Shown piece after piece: positions 43,823 to 53,059 of a stretch of 64,000 nt of DNA (the first letter of the stretch is position 1; each line of letters opens with the position of its first letter). Below the pieces are notes generated by a model, which saw nothing but the letters and a program-made list of their open reading frames with translations, had not been told where the DNA came from and did not search any database. The position numbers were made by a program, and so were the translations under genes. Source of the DNA: Dysgonomonas sp. 216 (GTDB lineage: Bacteria > Bacteroidota > Bacteroidia > Bacteroidales > Dysgonomonadaceae); contig NZ_QVMM01000002.1 in assembly GCF_010501065.1 (NCBI RefSeq), forward strand, positions 158,238-222,237. Reading direction: 5' to 3'.

Positions 43823-46147
43823 TTAATTAACAATCAGTTCCTGTATTTTTAGCTGAATATAAGGAACTATTCCGGCTATATGTTCATCAAAAAAAACGGT
43901 ATAAACCTCATTCTTCTCGGTATCGAAAGAAATCCTATTTTCAACCGACTTATCGAATGCTACTTCATTATTATTACTATTTGTTACTTTACTAACGTTT
44001 AGTAATGGGAAATAAACGTTACATACATTGCCCGACAAAGATTGTATTGTTGCTTTTTTCGGTTTCGAATTTTTCCAATCTAAACCTATTGTAAAATTTC
44101 CTTCTGCTTTTAAGCCGCCAAATGTTCCTGTTGGCCACGCCGAAGGCAATGCAGGCAATAAATGTATAAAACCCTGATTGCTCTGAACCAGCATTTCGGC
44201 AATTCCAGCCGTTGCTCCGAAGTTTCCATCAATTTGGAAGGGCGGATGTGCATCCAGCAGATTCTCGTAAACACCTCCATCAGATATACTCATACTAGTA
44301 CCCTGTATATAAGTTACATTGAGAGCTTGCTTTATCAATCGGTATGCATGGTCGCCATCGAATAGGCGCGCCCAACAAGCTATTTTCCATGCACGGCTCC
44401 AGCCGGTACCTTCGTCGCCACGCGACTCCAGTGTTTTTTTTGCGGCATCGGCAAAAGCCTTATCTTTTAGATAAGATATCTGGTTTCCCGGATATAGAGC
44501 CATGAGTTGCGACAAATGGCGATGTTGATTTCCGTAAACATCGAGTTTCTTTTTATCGTATTTCCATTCCTTAATCTGTCCCCAGCTACCGATTTCGAGT
44601 CCATTATCGAGTCTCGAAAACTTATCAGACAATTCGGACATGAACGAGGCATCGGCATTCAACACTTTACCTGCTTTCAGGGTATTGTCAAAAAGTTCCC
44701 AAATAAGCTGTTGAGCATAGGCTACGCCATCTTCCCAATCGCCTTGTTCGGGCGACCACTCATCCGGAGCAACCAATTTTCCATTTTGATCTTCTTTCAA
44801 CCTATCGAACCAATATTGGCAGGCACTTTCCATTACCGGAAATGCCGTATTTTTGAGGTAATCCCTATCGTTTGTATATAAGTAATGTTGCCACAAATGC
44901 ATACAGTACCAAGCATTAACAGGTCGGTTTATATTCCAGTCGGTTTGTCCGAAAATATTACTCTGAGTGTGTAAAGTCCAACCCCGATTATTTTCTTTTT
45001 CAGCAACTTGCCTAAACGAACCATTTTCCTTTAAAGCTTCTATTTTCACATAATTGATGAACGGCATGTGGCATTCGGATAGATTCGTGTTTTCGACCGG
45101 CCAATAATTCATCTGAACATTTATATTTGTATGAATATCGCATTGCCACGGTGGATTGTTGCTATTATTCCATATTCCTTGCAAATTACTAGGTAAATCC
45201 ATTCCACGCGATGAAGCAATCATCAGATAACGTCCGTACTGAAAATATAACATATCGAGATAGTTGTTTTCCTTATGTTCACGAACCAGTTTATCGGTTG
45301 TCATATCGGGCATTTGCACACCCAAATCTAATTTAACACGATTAAAAAAGGGTTGATAATCTTTTATGTGAGCCTTTTTTAAGTCGGCATATTTTTTTGC
45401 CGAAGCAGATGCAATACGTCCTGACAGATTTTTGTGCAATTGAGTAACCGTTTTTCCTATATAATTGGTCGAAGCTATATCGTAATCGGTTGCTCCTGTT
45501 AGCAAAATAGTCACTGAATTAGCGTTTTCAATCCTGATTTTTTCATTATCCGAACTTAGTTTTCCGCCCTCGTTTAACACCTGAACCTGTGCTTCGTACG
45601 AAATCAGTTCGAGTTTACCGGTCATGGTAATATTATTCCCCGAAACAACAGTAGTTCCTGCATGCGCATCTTTCAGGCTGACCGAAAGAGAAAGTTTTCC
45701 TTTTTTGCTTGCCGTAAAACGCATCACCAAAACACTATCGGGGTTACTGGTAAAATATTCGCGTAGGTATTTTACATTGCCTATTTTGTACGAAACAGAA
45801 CCAACAGCTTCATCCAAGCTCAATTCTCTATAATAATCGGTGTACGCTTGCTGTCCTTCGAATTCAACAAACACATCACCAAAGTTTTGATATGCACCCC
45901 GTATACTAGTACTTCCTCGCCAAACGGTTTTTTCGTTGAACTGCATCTGTTCTGTTTCAACTCCTCCAAAAAACATACCGCCAAATTCGCCGTTCCCGAT
46001 AGGTAACGCCGAAGTCATCCACGCCGTAGCAGGCTTGTCGTACCATAATTTCATTGGTGGCTGACCGGCAGCATAAACACCTAAAACACAAAAGTGTGCA
46101 GCTAAAAACAGAATTAAACTACCAAATTTTTTTTTCATTATCTTCAA
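43823..46147 (-). CDS. GH95 alpha-L-fucosidase/alpha-L-galactosidase
   Basis: The 774-aa product has a signal peptide (cleaved near LGVYAAG). The GH95 N-terminal domain begins MKLWYDKPATAWMTSALPIG, and the catalytic (alpha/alpha)6 barrel contains HTNINVQMNYWPVE with the catalytic-site asparagines (about 335-350), VAPDEWSPEQGDW with the acid Glu, and FQIDGNFGATAG with Asp640. Length and motifs are complete. GH95 enzymes remove alpha-1,2-linked L-fucose or L-galactose, sugars found on xyloglucan and on rhamnogalacturonan II side chains. That narrows the target to a fucosylated or L-galactosylated plant glycan. It is co-transcribed with GH2. Confidence 0.92.
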   Translation of the reverse strand: MKIMKKKFGSLILFLAAHFCVLGVYAAGQPPMKLWYDKPATAWMTSALPIGNGEFGGMFFGGVETEQMQFNEKTVWRGSTSIRGAYQNFGDVFVEFEGQQAYTDYYRELSLDEAVGSVSYKIGNVKYLREYFTSNPDSVLVMRFTASKKGKLSLSVSLKDAHAGTTVVSGNNITMTGKLELISYEAQVQVLNEGGKLSSDNEKIRIENANSVTILLTGATDYDIASTNYIGKTVTQLHKNLSGRIASASAKKYADLKKAHIKDYQPFFNRVKLDLGVQMPDMTTDKLVREHKENNYLDMLYFQYGRYLMIASSRGMDLPSNLQGIWNNSNNPPWQCDIHTNINVQMNYWPVENTNLSECHMPFINYVKIEALKENGSFRQVAEKENNRGWTLHTQSNIFGQTDWNINRPVNAWYCMHLWQHYLYTNDRDYLKNTAFPVMESACQYWFDRLKEDQNGKLVAPDEWSPEQGDWEDGVAYAQQLIWELFDNTLKAGKVLNADASFMSELSDKFSRLDNGLEIGSWGQIKEWKYDKKKLDVYGNQHRHLSQLMALYPGNQISYLKDKAFADAAKKTLESRGDEGTGWSRAWKIACWARLFDGDHAYRLIKQALNVTYIQGTSMSISDGGVYENLLDAHPPFQIDGNFGATAGIAEMLVQSNQGFIHLLPALPSAWPTGTFGGLKAEGNFTIGLDWKNSKPKKATIQSLSGNVCNVYFPLLNVSKVTNSNNNEVAFDKSVENRISFDTEKNEVYTVFFDEHIAGIVPYIQLKIQELIVN

Positions 46148-46181
46148 TTAAATTTTTAAGGCTATAATCAGATTTATATTA

Positions 46182-46229
46182 AACACACATTCTCTTTTCA
46201 ACGTTACTCGAAATTAAAAAATGTGTGTT
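46182..46229. repeat. Inverted repeat between GH31 and GH95 genes
   Basis: AACACACATT (46182-46191) is a perfect inverted copy of AATGTGTGTT (46220-46229) with 28 bases between. It could be a weak terminator of the GH31 transcript or a binding site in front of GH95. There is no U-run, so a terminator is less likely. Confidence 0.4.
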
Positions 46230-46266
46230 ATAAAAAAGTGCTATAATTTTTTTCACACAAATTTCA

Positions 46267-48777
46267 TCAAAACTTACAGCTAGTTTCGTTTCCTGAATAT
46301 GAAACAGTTTTAGTTACTACTTTATTTTTATCATGTAAATCAACATGTATTGTACGTACTTTTTCCATATCAGAAAATTCTCCATTTCTCTTTCCGAAAG
46401 TTAAAGTCTTCTTTTTATCGTTCCAGTTTAACTCAATTGTCGAATAAGCATCTTGCTCATAATTGTAGTTATCCCCTTCATCCTCATAAAAAGTGAAACT
46501 AGTATTTTTTCCGGGATATACCGAAATTCTGATATCCTTTCCACGCAATTCTCCTGTATGTTGTATTACCGGACCCATCGGGACGATTGAGCCTTGACGC
46601 ACAAACAGCGGAATTTTATCTATCGGCGCATCTGCTTCAATATGCTGTCCGCCTTTGTAATAATTACCGGTCCAGAAATCAATCCAGCCTGCTCCTTCAG
46701 GTAGATATACATTTCGTTTTTTATCTATACCTGTCAGTTCAAGCGATTCTTTTTCATAATACATCGGAGTAGTTACCGGGCATGCAAGAAAGGCGGGACC
46801 AAACATGAACTGATCTTTTATATCAAACACATTTACATCATTCGGAAAGTCGAAAGCTAACAAACGGCTTATTGTATAATGATTTTGGTTTACTTTGCCT
46901 GCAAGAGAATAAATATAAGGCAGTAATTGATAACGTAAATGAATCATTTTCAACAAACTGTCGTAAAAAGGCTCGCCGGGCTTCCCAAAATTCCATATTT
47001 CACGCGGAGTATCTGTACCATGACTGCGGAAAAGCGGTAAAAAGGCGGCATATTGAAACATACGGGTATAAAACTCCCGATAGCCTAAATCGTTCACTCC
47101 CTGCTCAAAATCTCCTTTCCAGAACCATTGACTTCTCTTTTTTGTAAAGAAAGCTCCTATATCTACAGTCCAATAAGGACACCCGGTAGCCATAAAATTC
47201 AATCCCGAAGGAATCTGTTGTGCGAAAGATTTCCACGAAGCATACGTATCTCCATTCCATGTAATGGTTGCATAGCGTTGTTGCCCTGCATAGCTGGAGC
47301 GTGTCAGGTTTACTACACGTTTACTGCTTGATGTAGCCCGCTGGTTTTCATATATACCTTTCGAGTGATAGAGCGAGAAAGTACTGCTGCGTTCGGCTCC
47401 CAAAACATCACTCAATAAAGACATATTATGCTCCCAGCGCTCCTTATGACTATCCCATCCGTAACCGTCTTTCATATTTCTCCAGTCAGCATCAAGTGGT
47501 TCCGTACAATCGCACCACCAAGCGTCAAAACCATTATTGAAAAATTCGTTATCGGCATAATTCCAATATTTTTTTCGAGCCAGCGGATTATATGCATCAT
47601 AAATTGAACGTTCAAGCATAAAGCCATCTTTCCTGAAATCATCTGTCTGTGGGCAGTTGGTTGGATTAGGCCAAATAGAGATCATCAATTTGGCATTCAG
47701 CATGTGAACCGAATCTGCCAGATTAGCTGGATTAGGGTAATGTTTACGATTCATTTTCATATATCCCCATCCCTGAGGCCAGTAATTCCAATCTTGAACA
47801 ATTACATCCAATGGCACCTCACGCTTACGGTATTCTGTTACCACATCAATTATTTCTTTCGAACTTCTGTATCGCTCTTTAGACTGAATATACCCAAATA
47901 TATAACGTGGCATCATGGGAGATTCTCCGGTTAGTAAACGATATTGTTTTATTACTTCATCCATGGTAACCCCCTTCATAAAATAATAATCGATTTGTTT
48001 GGCGGCTTCCAGTTCTATAAAACTACCGGCTCCTTTATCCGAATAAATCATTCCGCAACCTGCATCGAAAAGCAAACCATATCCAGCTGTCGAATTAAGA
48101 ACCGGAACCATGGCTTTCAGATTATGTTGGGTTAAAAATAGTTCTTTACCTCTCAAATTCAGGTAATCTTCCATATGTGAACCTAAACCATAGATAGCTT
48201 CGTCATTTGACCACTGAAAATGATTGCGATACTTCCAATTATACCCGATAGTATCACGACGTAATACATCCATCACCTCTTTTTCGCCATCAGCTGTTTT
48301 TACAATCCGTTTAGATTTTTCGTCGTATGTTACTTTCTCCTTGTAAACTTGTTCTCCCTCGTGTGGATTCATATTATTCTCGGCCAATAATAACCGATTG
48401 CTTTTAGCATCCTTGTAGGCAACAGAATGGGTTCTCATATCCACCTGAACAATCAGGCTATCAGACAATAGCGACAAAATATCCCCTGTCCGTTTGGTTT
48501 TGAAAAACACTTTCTTTTCCGAACGCTCCAAACAAACTATCGTTCCGTTTCCTAAAAAATCCGCCTCTTTTGTATACTGTACTCGTACAACTTCCGGCGA
48601 CACAAATTCTACACGCAAAAGCCCTTGTTCTTGTTTTGTTTGAAACTGGACTCCATTCTGTAAAACAACATACCCTTGATTATTTTCAGCATAAACAAAC
48701 GATGCTGTTAAACAAAAAAACACTACTATCAGTAGCTTATGTATCCATTTGTTCAGACTTAAGACTTTTAATTTCAT
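46267..48777 (-). CDS. GH31 family alpha-glycosidase (alpha-xylosidase/alpha-glucosidase type)
   Basis: The 836-aa product has a signal peptide (KLLIVVFFCLTASFVYAENN). GH31 architecture is complete: an N-terminal beta-sandwich (about 30-265), a TIM barrel with nucleophile Asp423 in AWWCDCTEP and conserved LFRSHGTDTPREIW, then proximal and distal beta domains ending with ISVYPGKNTSFTFYEDEGD. Substrate choice (xylose, glucose or galactose) cannot be told from these motifs. It precedes GH95/GH2 in the same direction with a gap of 119 bp that contains an inverted repeat. Confidence 0.92.
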   Translation of the reverse strand: MKLKVLSLNKWIHKLLIVVFFCLTASFVYAENNQGYVVLQNGVQFQTKQEQGLLRVEFVSPEVVRVQYTKEADFLGNGTIVCLERSEKKVFFKTKRTGDILSLLSDSLIVQVDMRTHSVAYKDAKSNRLLLAENNMNPHEGEQVYKEKVTYDEKSKRIVKTADGEKEVMDVLRRDTIGYNWKYRNHFQWSNDEAIYGLGSHMEDYLNLRGKELFLTQHNLKAMVPVLNSTAGYGLLFDAGCGMIYSDKGAGSFIELEAAKQIDYYFMKGVTMDEVIKQYRLLTGESPMMPRYIFGYIQSKERYRSSKEIIDVVTEYRKREVPLDVIVQDWNYWPQGWGYMKMNRKHYPNPANLADSVHMLNAKLMISIWPNPTNCPQTDDFRKDGFMLERSIYDAYNPLARKKYWNYADNEFFNNGFDAWWCDCTEPLDADWRNMKDGYGWDSHKERWEHNMSLLSDVLGAERSSTFSLYHSKGIYENQRATSSSKRVVNLTRSSYAGQQRYATITWNGDTYASWKSFAQQIPSGLNFMATGCPYWTVDIGAFFTKKRSQWFWKGDFEQGVNDLGYREFYTRMFQYAAFLPLFRSHGTDTPREIWNFGKPGEPFYDSLLKMIHLRYQLLPYIYSLAGKVNQNHYTISRLLAFDFPNDVNVFDIKDQFMFGPAFLACPVTTPMYYEKESLELTGIDKKRNVYLPEGAGWIDFWTGNYYKGGQHIEADAPIDKIPLFVRQGSIVPMGPVIQHTGELRGKDIRISVYPGKNTSFTFYEDEGDNYNYEQDAYSTIELNWNDKKKTLTFGKRNGEFSDMEKVRTIHVDLHDKNKVVTKTVSYSGNETSCKF

Positions 48778-48951
48778 AGTTATTATTAATATATATTGTA
48801 TCTGTTTTTCAAATTATCCCGAAAACCGGCAACGGATATATTTCAAGCCTGCTCTTTGTTTGGTTCGTTTTGGCTTGCCCCAACCACGGCAGCTTTTCAC
48901 TCAATCTTTTTGTGTTTTTCCGAATCTTTTTAGTGCTTCCATTGCTAACAA

Positions 48952-50364
48952 CTATTTAACACGAATATCTTTCGTATATTTTCCCCTATTCATATTCAAT
49001 TCGTCTAACGACTTGGCACGTATTCCATTTATTACAATATTTTCGAACGTAATATTTTTTATCATTCGATCCGGAGCATACCCTTCTGTCAGCGCCGAAT
49101 TTTCATTTTTTCCATTATAATAAATATTCCGAAACGTTATATCCTCTATACCTTTTCCTTCGCCTGTGTTATACTTCTTGTTATACATTACCCGCAAATG
49201 AAACAATTGCCCTTCCTGAATGCTCTCGACACGGATATCCTCGAACAGTATATTCCTTGCCGTATTATAATCGCCAACATTTACAGCCATGCAGCCCTGA
49301 TAATCGGGGTCGTCCTCATCGTGTTCCAATATATCGATATTACGAAAAACGATGTTCTCCATTACTTCATCGCCTGTTTCGGTATTTCCGTGTGTACCTA
49401 TATTTATAGGATGGGCAACATCAGCCCATAGGGTCGAATTCTGAATTAAGAAATTACGCGAATCGCCCCAAAAATCCCATCTGTGGTTATAAATTGCAAT
49501 ACAGTCGTCGGAGTTACGCATAAAAACGTTATCGATAACAACATCCCTGCACGACATAAAATCCAAGCCATCGCTCCAACCCTGATAACTGAACGATTTC
49601 AGATTGCTGATAGTTATATTTGTAGATTGTCCTCCACTAACAGTGTAATACCGTGGATTAAGAGCTATAATTCCATCAATTGTTATATTGTTCGAAAAAT
49701 CGACACTAATAGCCTGAGTTGGCTCCAACAAAATTCCCCGTCCGCATATTTTTACATTTTCAACTTTATGGCAATTCAGTTTTCCTGCCAAAACAGCACC
49801 CCCTTCTAAGTAAACAGTCGAATTAGATGGTATATTAAACACCTTATTTATCGAATCGGTTGGTTTATGATAGCCTGCTTCGAAATATATTACATTGGGG
49901 TCGTTCTTGTCGGGTTTGTTTGTATCTATATCTCCCGCAAACAAATGAAGATTATTCAAACGGTTGCCATTACATTCTATCGATAAGTTTTGAGGCTTGT
50001 CGATAGTAAAACTTATAACATTACCATCTATTTCGGGCACAATACCTTTCGATAATGGACTTATAATTGCAGAATTTAGTTCTCCGTTATTTTTTTGAAC
50101 ACGTACTTCGACCGTTCCCGAAAAATCGAAATACGCCATCGAAGCCTCGCTTTGTGTATCCATATCTACTTTTACAGTATATTCGAAAAGGTCGACCCAT
50201 TTCCCTCCCTTCTCTCTTACTTTTACAGTAAAATCGTCGTTATGGCGAGCATAGTACAACTCGGCAGGAATCGGATAAGTGATAATTTCAGCTAAAAGTC
50301 CCTGGCTTAAAAAGAAACATATTACGAAAAGAAAAATTCCTCGAATATTTAATATCCCAGTCAT
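48952..50364 (-). CDS. GH28-like right-handed beta-helix enzyme (copy 2)
   Basis: The start is taken at 50364 (MTGILNIRGIFLFVICFFLS), which gives a signal peptide; the longer frame to 50403 adds 13 unlikely residues. The 470-aa protein is a full-length paralogue of the gene at 21147. It has the same N-terminal beta domain (IPAELYYARHNDDFTVKVRE) and the same helix motifs: WSDGLDFMSC, RNSDDCIAIY (about 280-289) and HPINIGTHG. Two divergent copies at opposite ends of the locus suggest different linkages or different cell sites. A perfect -7 box (TAACTTTG, minus strand 50399-50392) lies 27 bp before the start. Confidence 0.8.
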   Translation of the reverse strand: MTGILNIRGIFLFVICFFLSQGLLAEIITYPIPAELYYARHNDDFTVKVREKGGKWVDLFEYTVKVDMDTQSEASMAYFDFSGTVEVRVQKNNGELNSAIISPLSKGIVPEIDGNVISFTIDKPQNLSIECNGNRLNNLHLFAGDIDTNKPDKNDPNVIYFEAGYHKPTDSINKVFNIPSNSTVYLEGGAVLAGKLNCHKVENVKICGRGILLEPTQAISVDFSNNITIDGIIALNPRYYTVSGGQSTNITISNLKSFSYQGWSDGLDFMSCRDVVIDNVFMRNSDDCIAIYNHRWDFWGDSRNFLIQNSTLWADVAHPINIGTHGNTETGDEVMENIVFRNIDILEHDEDDPDYQGCMAVNVGDYNTARNILFEDIRVESIQEGQLFHLRVMYNKKYNTGEGKGIEDITFRNIYYNGKNENSALTEGYAPDRMIKNITFENIVINGIRAKSLDELNMNRGKYTKDIRVK

Positions 50365-50391
50365 GATAAAAGATTTAACTATTACTTGCAG

Positions 50392-50462
50392 CAAAGTTAT
50401 CAAATAAACACCCTTTACTATGAGTCATTTTGTAGACAATTATAGGACAATATGTATCATTG
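50392..50462 (-). promoter_or_regulatory. Promoter of GH28-like copy 2 with a possible half operator
   Basis: TAACTTTG on the minus strand (50399-50392) matches TAnnTTTG. Farther up, the minus-strand segment at 50462-50441 matches the right half of operator copy B at 17 of 22 positions, ending in CCTATA. Its distance to the -7 box is 41 nt instead of 19, about two helix turns more. The left operator half is missing, so control by the same HTCS is only possible. Confidence 0.4.
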
Positions 50463-50505
50463 TGCTATAAATCACATTTAAACAGAGGTGCTCACGCTTG
50501 TTTTG

Positions 50506-50709
50506 CTAAAGAAAGAACAATATCAACAACTGGGCTGCCAACACCCTTAAAAACATAACTAGCGGATAAACCGATGCATATCCGACCGCCGGTGCATCGT
50601 TGTCGGAAACAGAATTAGCATAAGCCAAGGCAGGTGGATCGGTCATGCTTCCGGCTATCAAACCCATCAGAGTAAAATAATTTATTTTGAATACAATTCT
50701 GGCTATCAT
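50506..50709 (-). pseudogene. C-terminal remnant of a YidE/YbjL-type putative transporter
   Basis: The frame encodes 67 residues containing [20 protein letters not shown] and [20 protein letters not shown], then QLLILFFL. This is the conserved last segment of the large membrane transporters of the AspT/YidE type, normally 500 residues or more. In-frame stops lie directly before the fragment's first ATG, and all upstream membrane segments are missing. The gene has been cut near 50709, and phage DNA begins within the next ~150 bp. This marks the host side of an insertion. Confidence 0.75.
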
Positions 50710-50729
50710 TTATAATCGCAAAATCGAAT

Positions 50730-50802
50730 TGTACAATTTTTTAAAATGAAATGTACATCAAAACACACGCACGGATGTTTGAAATACATCTACAACTGTA
50801 CA
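50730..50802. repeat. TGTACA repeats with ~22-bp spacing at the phage/host junction
   Basis: TGTACA occurs at 50730, 50752 and 50797; the first two are 22 bp apart and the third is 45 bp farther, roughly two more units. A degenerate unit (GATGTTTGAAATACATC) fills the place at 50774. The array sits between the cut transporter and the last phage gene. Regularly spaced repeats starting with TG at a phage end are what transposase-binding ends of Mu-like phages look like. This is inference from position and layout. Confidence 0.45.
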
Positions 50803-50810
50803 AATATAGC

Positions 50811-50841
50811 AAAAGCCATTCAGATTGTTTGAATGGCTTTT
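50811..50841 (-). terminator. Terminator of the phage late operon
   Basis: AAAAGCCATTC (50811-50821) pairs perfectly with GAATGGCTTTT (50831-50841). On the minus strand it comes 25 bp after the last fibre gene ends at 50866 and finishes in a T-rich arm. It closes the long leftward tail operon. Confidence 0.85.
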
Positions 50842-50865
50842 AAATTATATTTAAACGCTATTTAA

Positions 50866-53055
50866 TTACAATACACTATCTCTCAATATCTCATACATCT
50901 TAGTGCCTAAATATTCGCTGCTAGCTGCATCAAAATGGTAAGCATCCAAAAGTGTTCCATTCGACATGTCAACCATGAAAACATATTTGTCCTGTGCTGC
51001 AACTCTTTTCATTGCTTCTTCAACAATTGATGAATATTGACCTGATGCGTGTGGTACAGTTCCAAAGATGAATGGAAGTATTGGATTGCCAACAACACCA
51101 CGCACATAATCAATCACATCACAAAGACTGTCATAGTATTGAGGTGCAGAAGCTGCCAACCAGTCACTTTCACCCTGATGCCATAAGAAAGCCTTTATAT
51201 CAAATGAATCAGGATTGTTTGCAATAGCTGCCCTGATTGATTGTTCAAAGTTTTGCAACAACTTAGTTTTATTTGATGGTATGTTTTCAAATCGAGGTGT
51301 CCAAAATCCACCACCATCACCACCATTCGGTGAAATAGCCGTTCCACCCTGTGACCATTTGATTTCATACACAGTGTCATTCAATAGATGCTGCAACCTG
51401 CTTAATACAATAGCATCGTATGCCCAACGATTAGAACCAAGTGACCATGTACCAAAATTTGCATTCAGATTGTTTTTGCAATACTTTGTGTTTGGTATTT
51501 GACCACCTGTCAGATAATTAACAGTTGCACCACCTTCATCAACATAGGTTGAAGGAAATTGTGCAGCAGGAACACGTCCATCTGTATTGCTTTGACCTGC
51601 AACAATGATACATTTTTTCTTTGTGGATGCTGCATATTTTTTTGATACATTGCCACGCATAAACATATCAGACTGTGAAGCCAGGACACGTCCTGTTGTT
51701 ATTGATCCACCACCTATTTCTTCAACAATAGCATCAATATTAATATGCTCAATTCTTATTTTCCCTGATTTGCCAATAGTTATTTTTGTATTGGCAATTG
51801 GAAATAAAGCACCACCATTAACATTGAAAACAAAACCCACCTGTGAAGCATTTGATGGCATTATATATTCATAATGTCCTGTGTCATAATTAATATTAGT
51901 GCATTCGTTGAAGTTCAAACGTTTCACAAAATTGCCATCATTATCAACAAATGCACAAAGCATTGATGTTGGTTGCGTTGAAAAGAAACCATCCCAAACA
52001 ATCAGTGTTCCTGGCAATACCTGTTTCAAATTCATGTATCTATATTCAGGATATTGTGTGCTTATTGTCACAGGCTGTCCGACAGTTCCTGTCCAATAAC
52101 CATTGCCATCTGCAATGAAAGGAAAAGGTGCAACACCACTATCAAACAGCATATTGTTATAATCAAACATAGCTTTAGATGACAATGCTATATCATTGCG
52201 ATCATCTATTGCAGCAGTGAGTTTTGTTATACCCTTCTGAATTTCGGTTGCTGTTGGCAAAACTTCATCTTTTATTACAGATTCATCTGTTATGCCAATG
52301 GTTATTTTTGCATTGGCAATTGGAAATGCAGCATTGTTTATATCAAAGAAAAAACCGATTTGTGAAGCATTTGATGGCATTGTATATTCAAAATGTCCTG
52401 TATTGTAATCAATATTAGAACATCCGTTGAAATTCAGACGTTTCACAAAATTACCTGCTGAATCTATTAATGCACATATTGCAGAAGTTGGAGCATTCGC
52501 AAAAAAACCATCCCAAACAACCAATGTACCAGGTAAAACATGTTTAAGATTCATGTACCTGTATTGTTCAAATTCGGTGCTTATCGTTGCAGGTTGTCCA
52601 ACAGTTCCTGTCCAATAGCCATTGCCATCTGCAATAAAAGGAATTGTGGCATTATTGAATAAATCCACTCTTTTGGTATATTCAGCCAAATCAATCTCCT
52701 GTTGTGTTGGCACTTCACCAGTGTCAGTCCATGCACCTTTGTCCGCAAAAACTTTGTGAACTGTGCCAGGATAAGGTGTGCCAACCCACGCAAAAAAGTC
52801 CTTTTTATTCTCATTTTGTGGATGAATAGCAAGCAATGCAGCCAATGATGTGTGATACCCTTTGAAATTGGTTGTCGCATTTGCCAAATCTTCTTTTGAT
52901 GCTTTACTGTTGAGTGCATCAGGCAACCCCAAAACAGATGATTGATCAATTCTTTCTGACTTATGCCAAAAAGATTTCCATGATTCTCTAAATTGTTCTT
53001 CTGTTGGATAGTCATTCTTTTCAAACCAACTCAATATGTCTTTTAAACTAGCCAT
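50866..53055 (-). CDS. Phage tail-fibre protein with duplicated module and SGNH esterase domain
   Basis: The start at 53055 (MASLKDILSWFEKNDYPTEE) comes 4 bp after the collar gene. The 729-aa protein has an N-terminal attachment part (1-130), then two copies of a ~115-residue beta-rich module (about 138-252 and 310-427). Both copies begin PFIADGNGYWTGTVGQP and end in KITIG. A C-terminal SGNH/GDSL hydrolase follows, with Ser489 in VAGQSNTDGR, WHQGESDW as a further block, and Asp/His in LDAYHFDA (His707). The C-terminal domain resembles carbohydrate O-acetylesterases, so the fibre may deacetylate surface polysaccharide of the host cell during adsorption. Confidence 0.85.
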   Translation of the reverse strand: MASLKDILSWFEKNDYPTEEQFRESWKSFWHKSERIDQSSVLGLPDALNSKASKEDLANATTNFKGYHTSLAALLAIHPQNENKKDFFAWVGTPYPGTVHKVFADKGAWTDTGEVPTQQEIDLAEYTKRVDLFNNATIPFIADGNGYWTGTVGQPATISTEFEQYRYMNLKHVLPGTLVVWDGFFANAPTSAICALIDSAGNFVKRLNFNGCSNIDYNTGHFEYTMPSNASQIGFFFDINNAAFPIANAKITIGITDESVIKDEVLPTATEIQKGITKLTAAIDDRNDIALSSKAMFDYNNMLFDSGVAPFPFIADGNGYWTGTVGQPVTISTQYPEYRYMNLKQVLPGTLIVWDGFFSTQPTSMLCAFVDNDGNFVKRLNFNECTNINYDTGHYEYIMPSNASQVGFVFNVNGGALFPIANTKITIGKSGKIRIEHINIDAIVEEIGGGSITTGRVLASQSDMFMRGNVSKKYAASTKKKCIIVAGQSNTDGRVPAAQFPSTYVDEGGATVNYLTGGQIPNTKYCKNNLNANFGTWSLGSNRWAYDAIVLSRLQHLLNDTVYEIKWSQGGTAISPNGGDGGGFWTPRFENIPSNKTKLLQNFEQSIRAAIANNPDSFDIKAFLWHQGESDWLAASAPQYYDSLCDVIDYVRGVVGNPILPFIFGTVPHASGQYSSIVEEAMKRVAAQDKYVFMVDMSNGTLLDAYHFDAASSEYLGTKMYEILRDSVL

Positions 53056-53059
53056 GATT

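Noticed and set aside
48800..48950. TTTGGTTCGTTTTG stretch resembling part of the 976-1308 element
   Set aside because: Similarity is limited to about 14 bp on the opposite strand, without inverted ends; not enough for a second copy.
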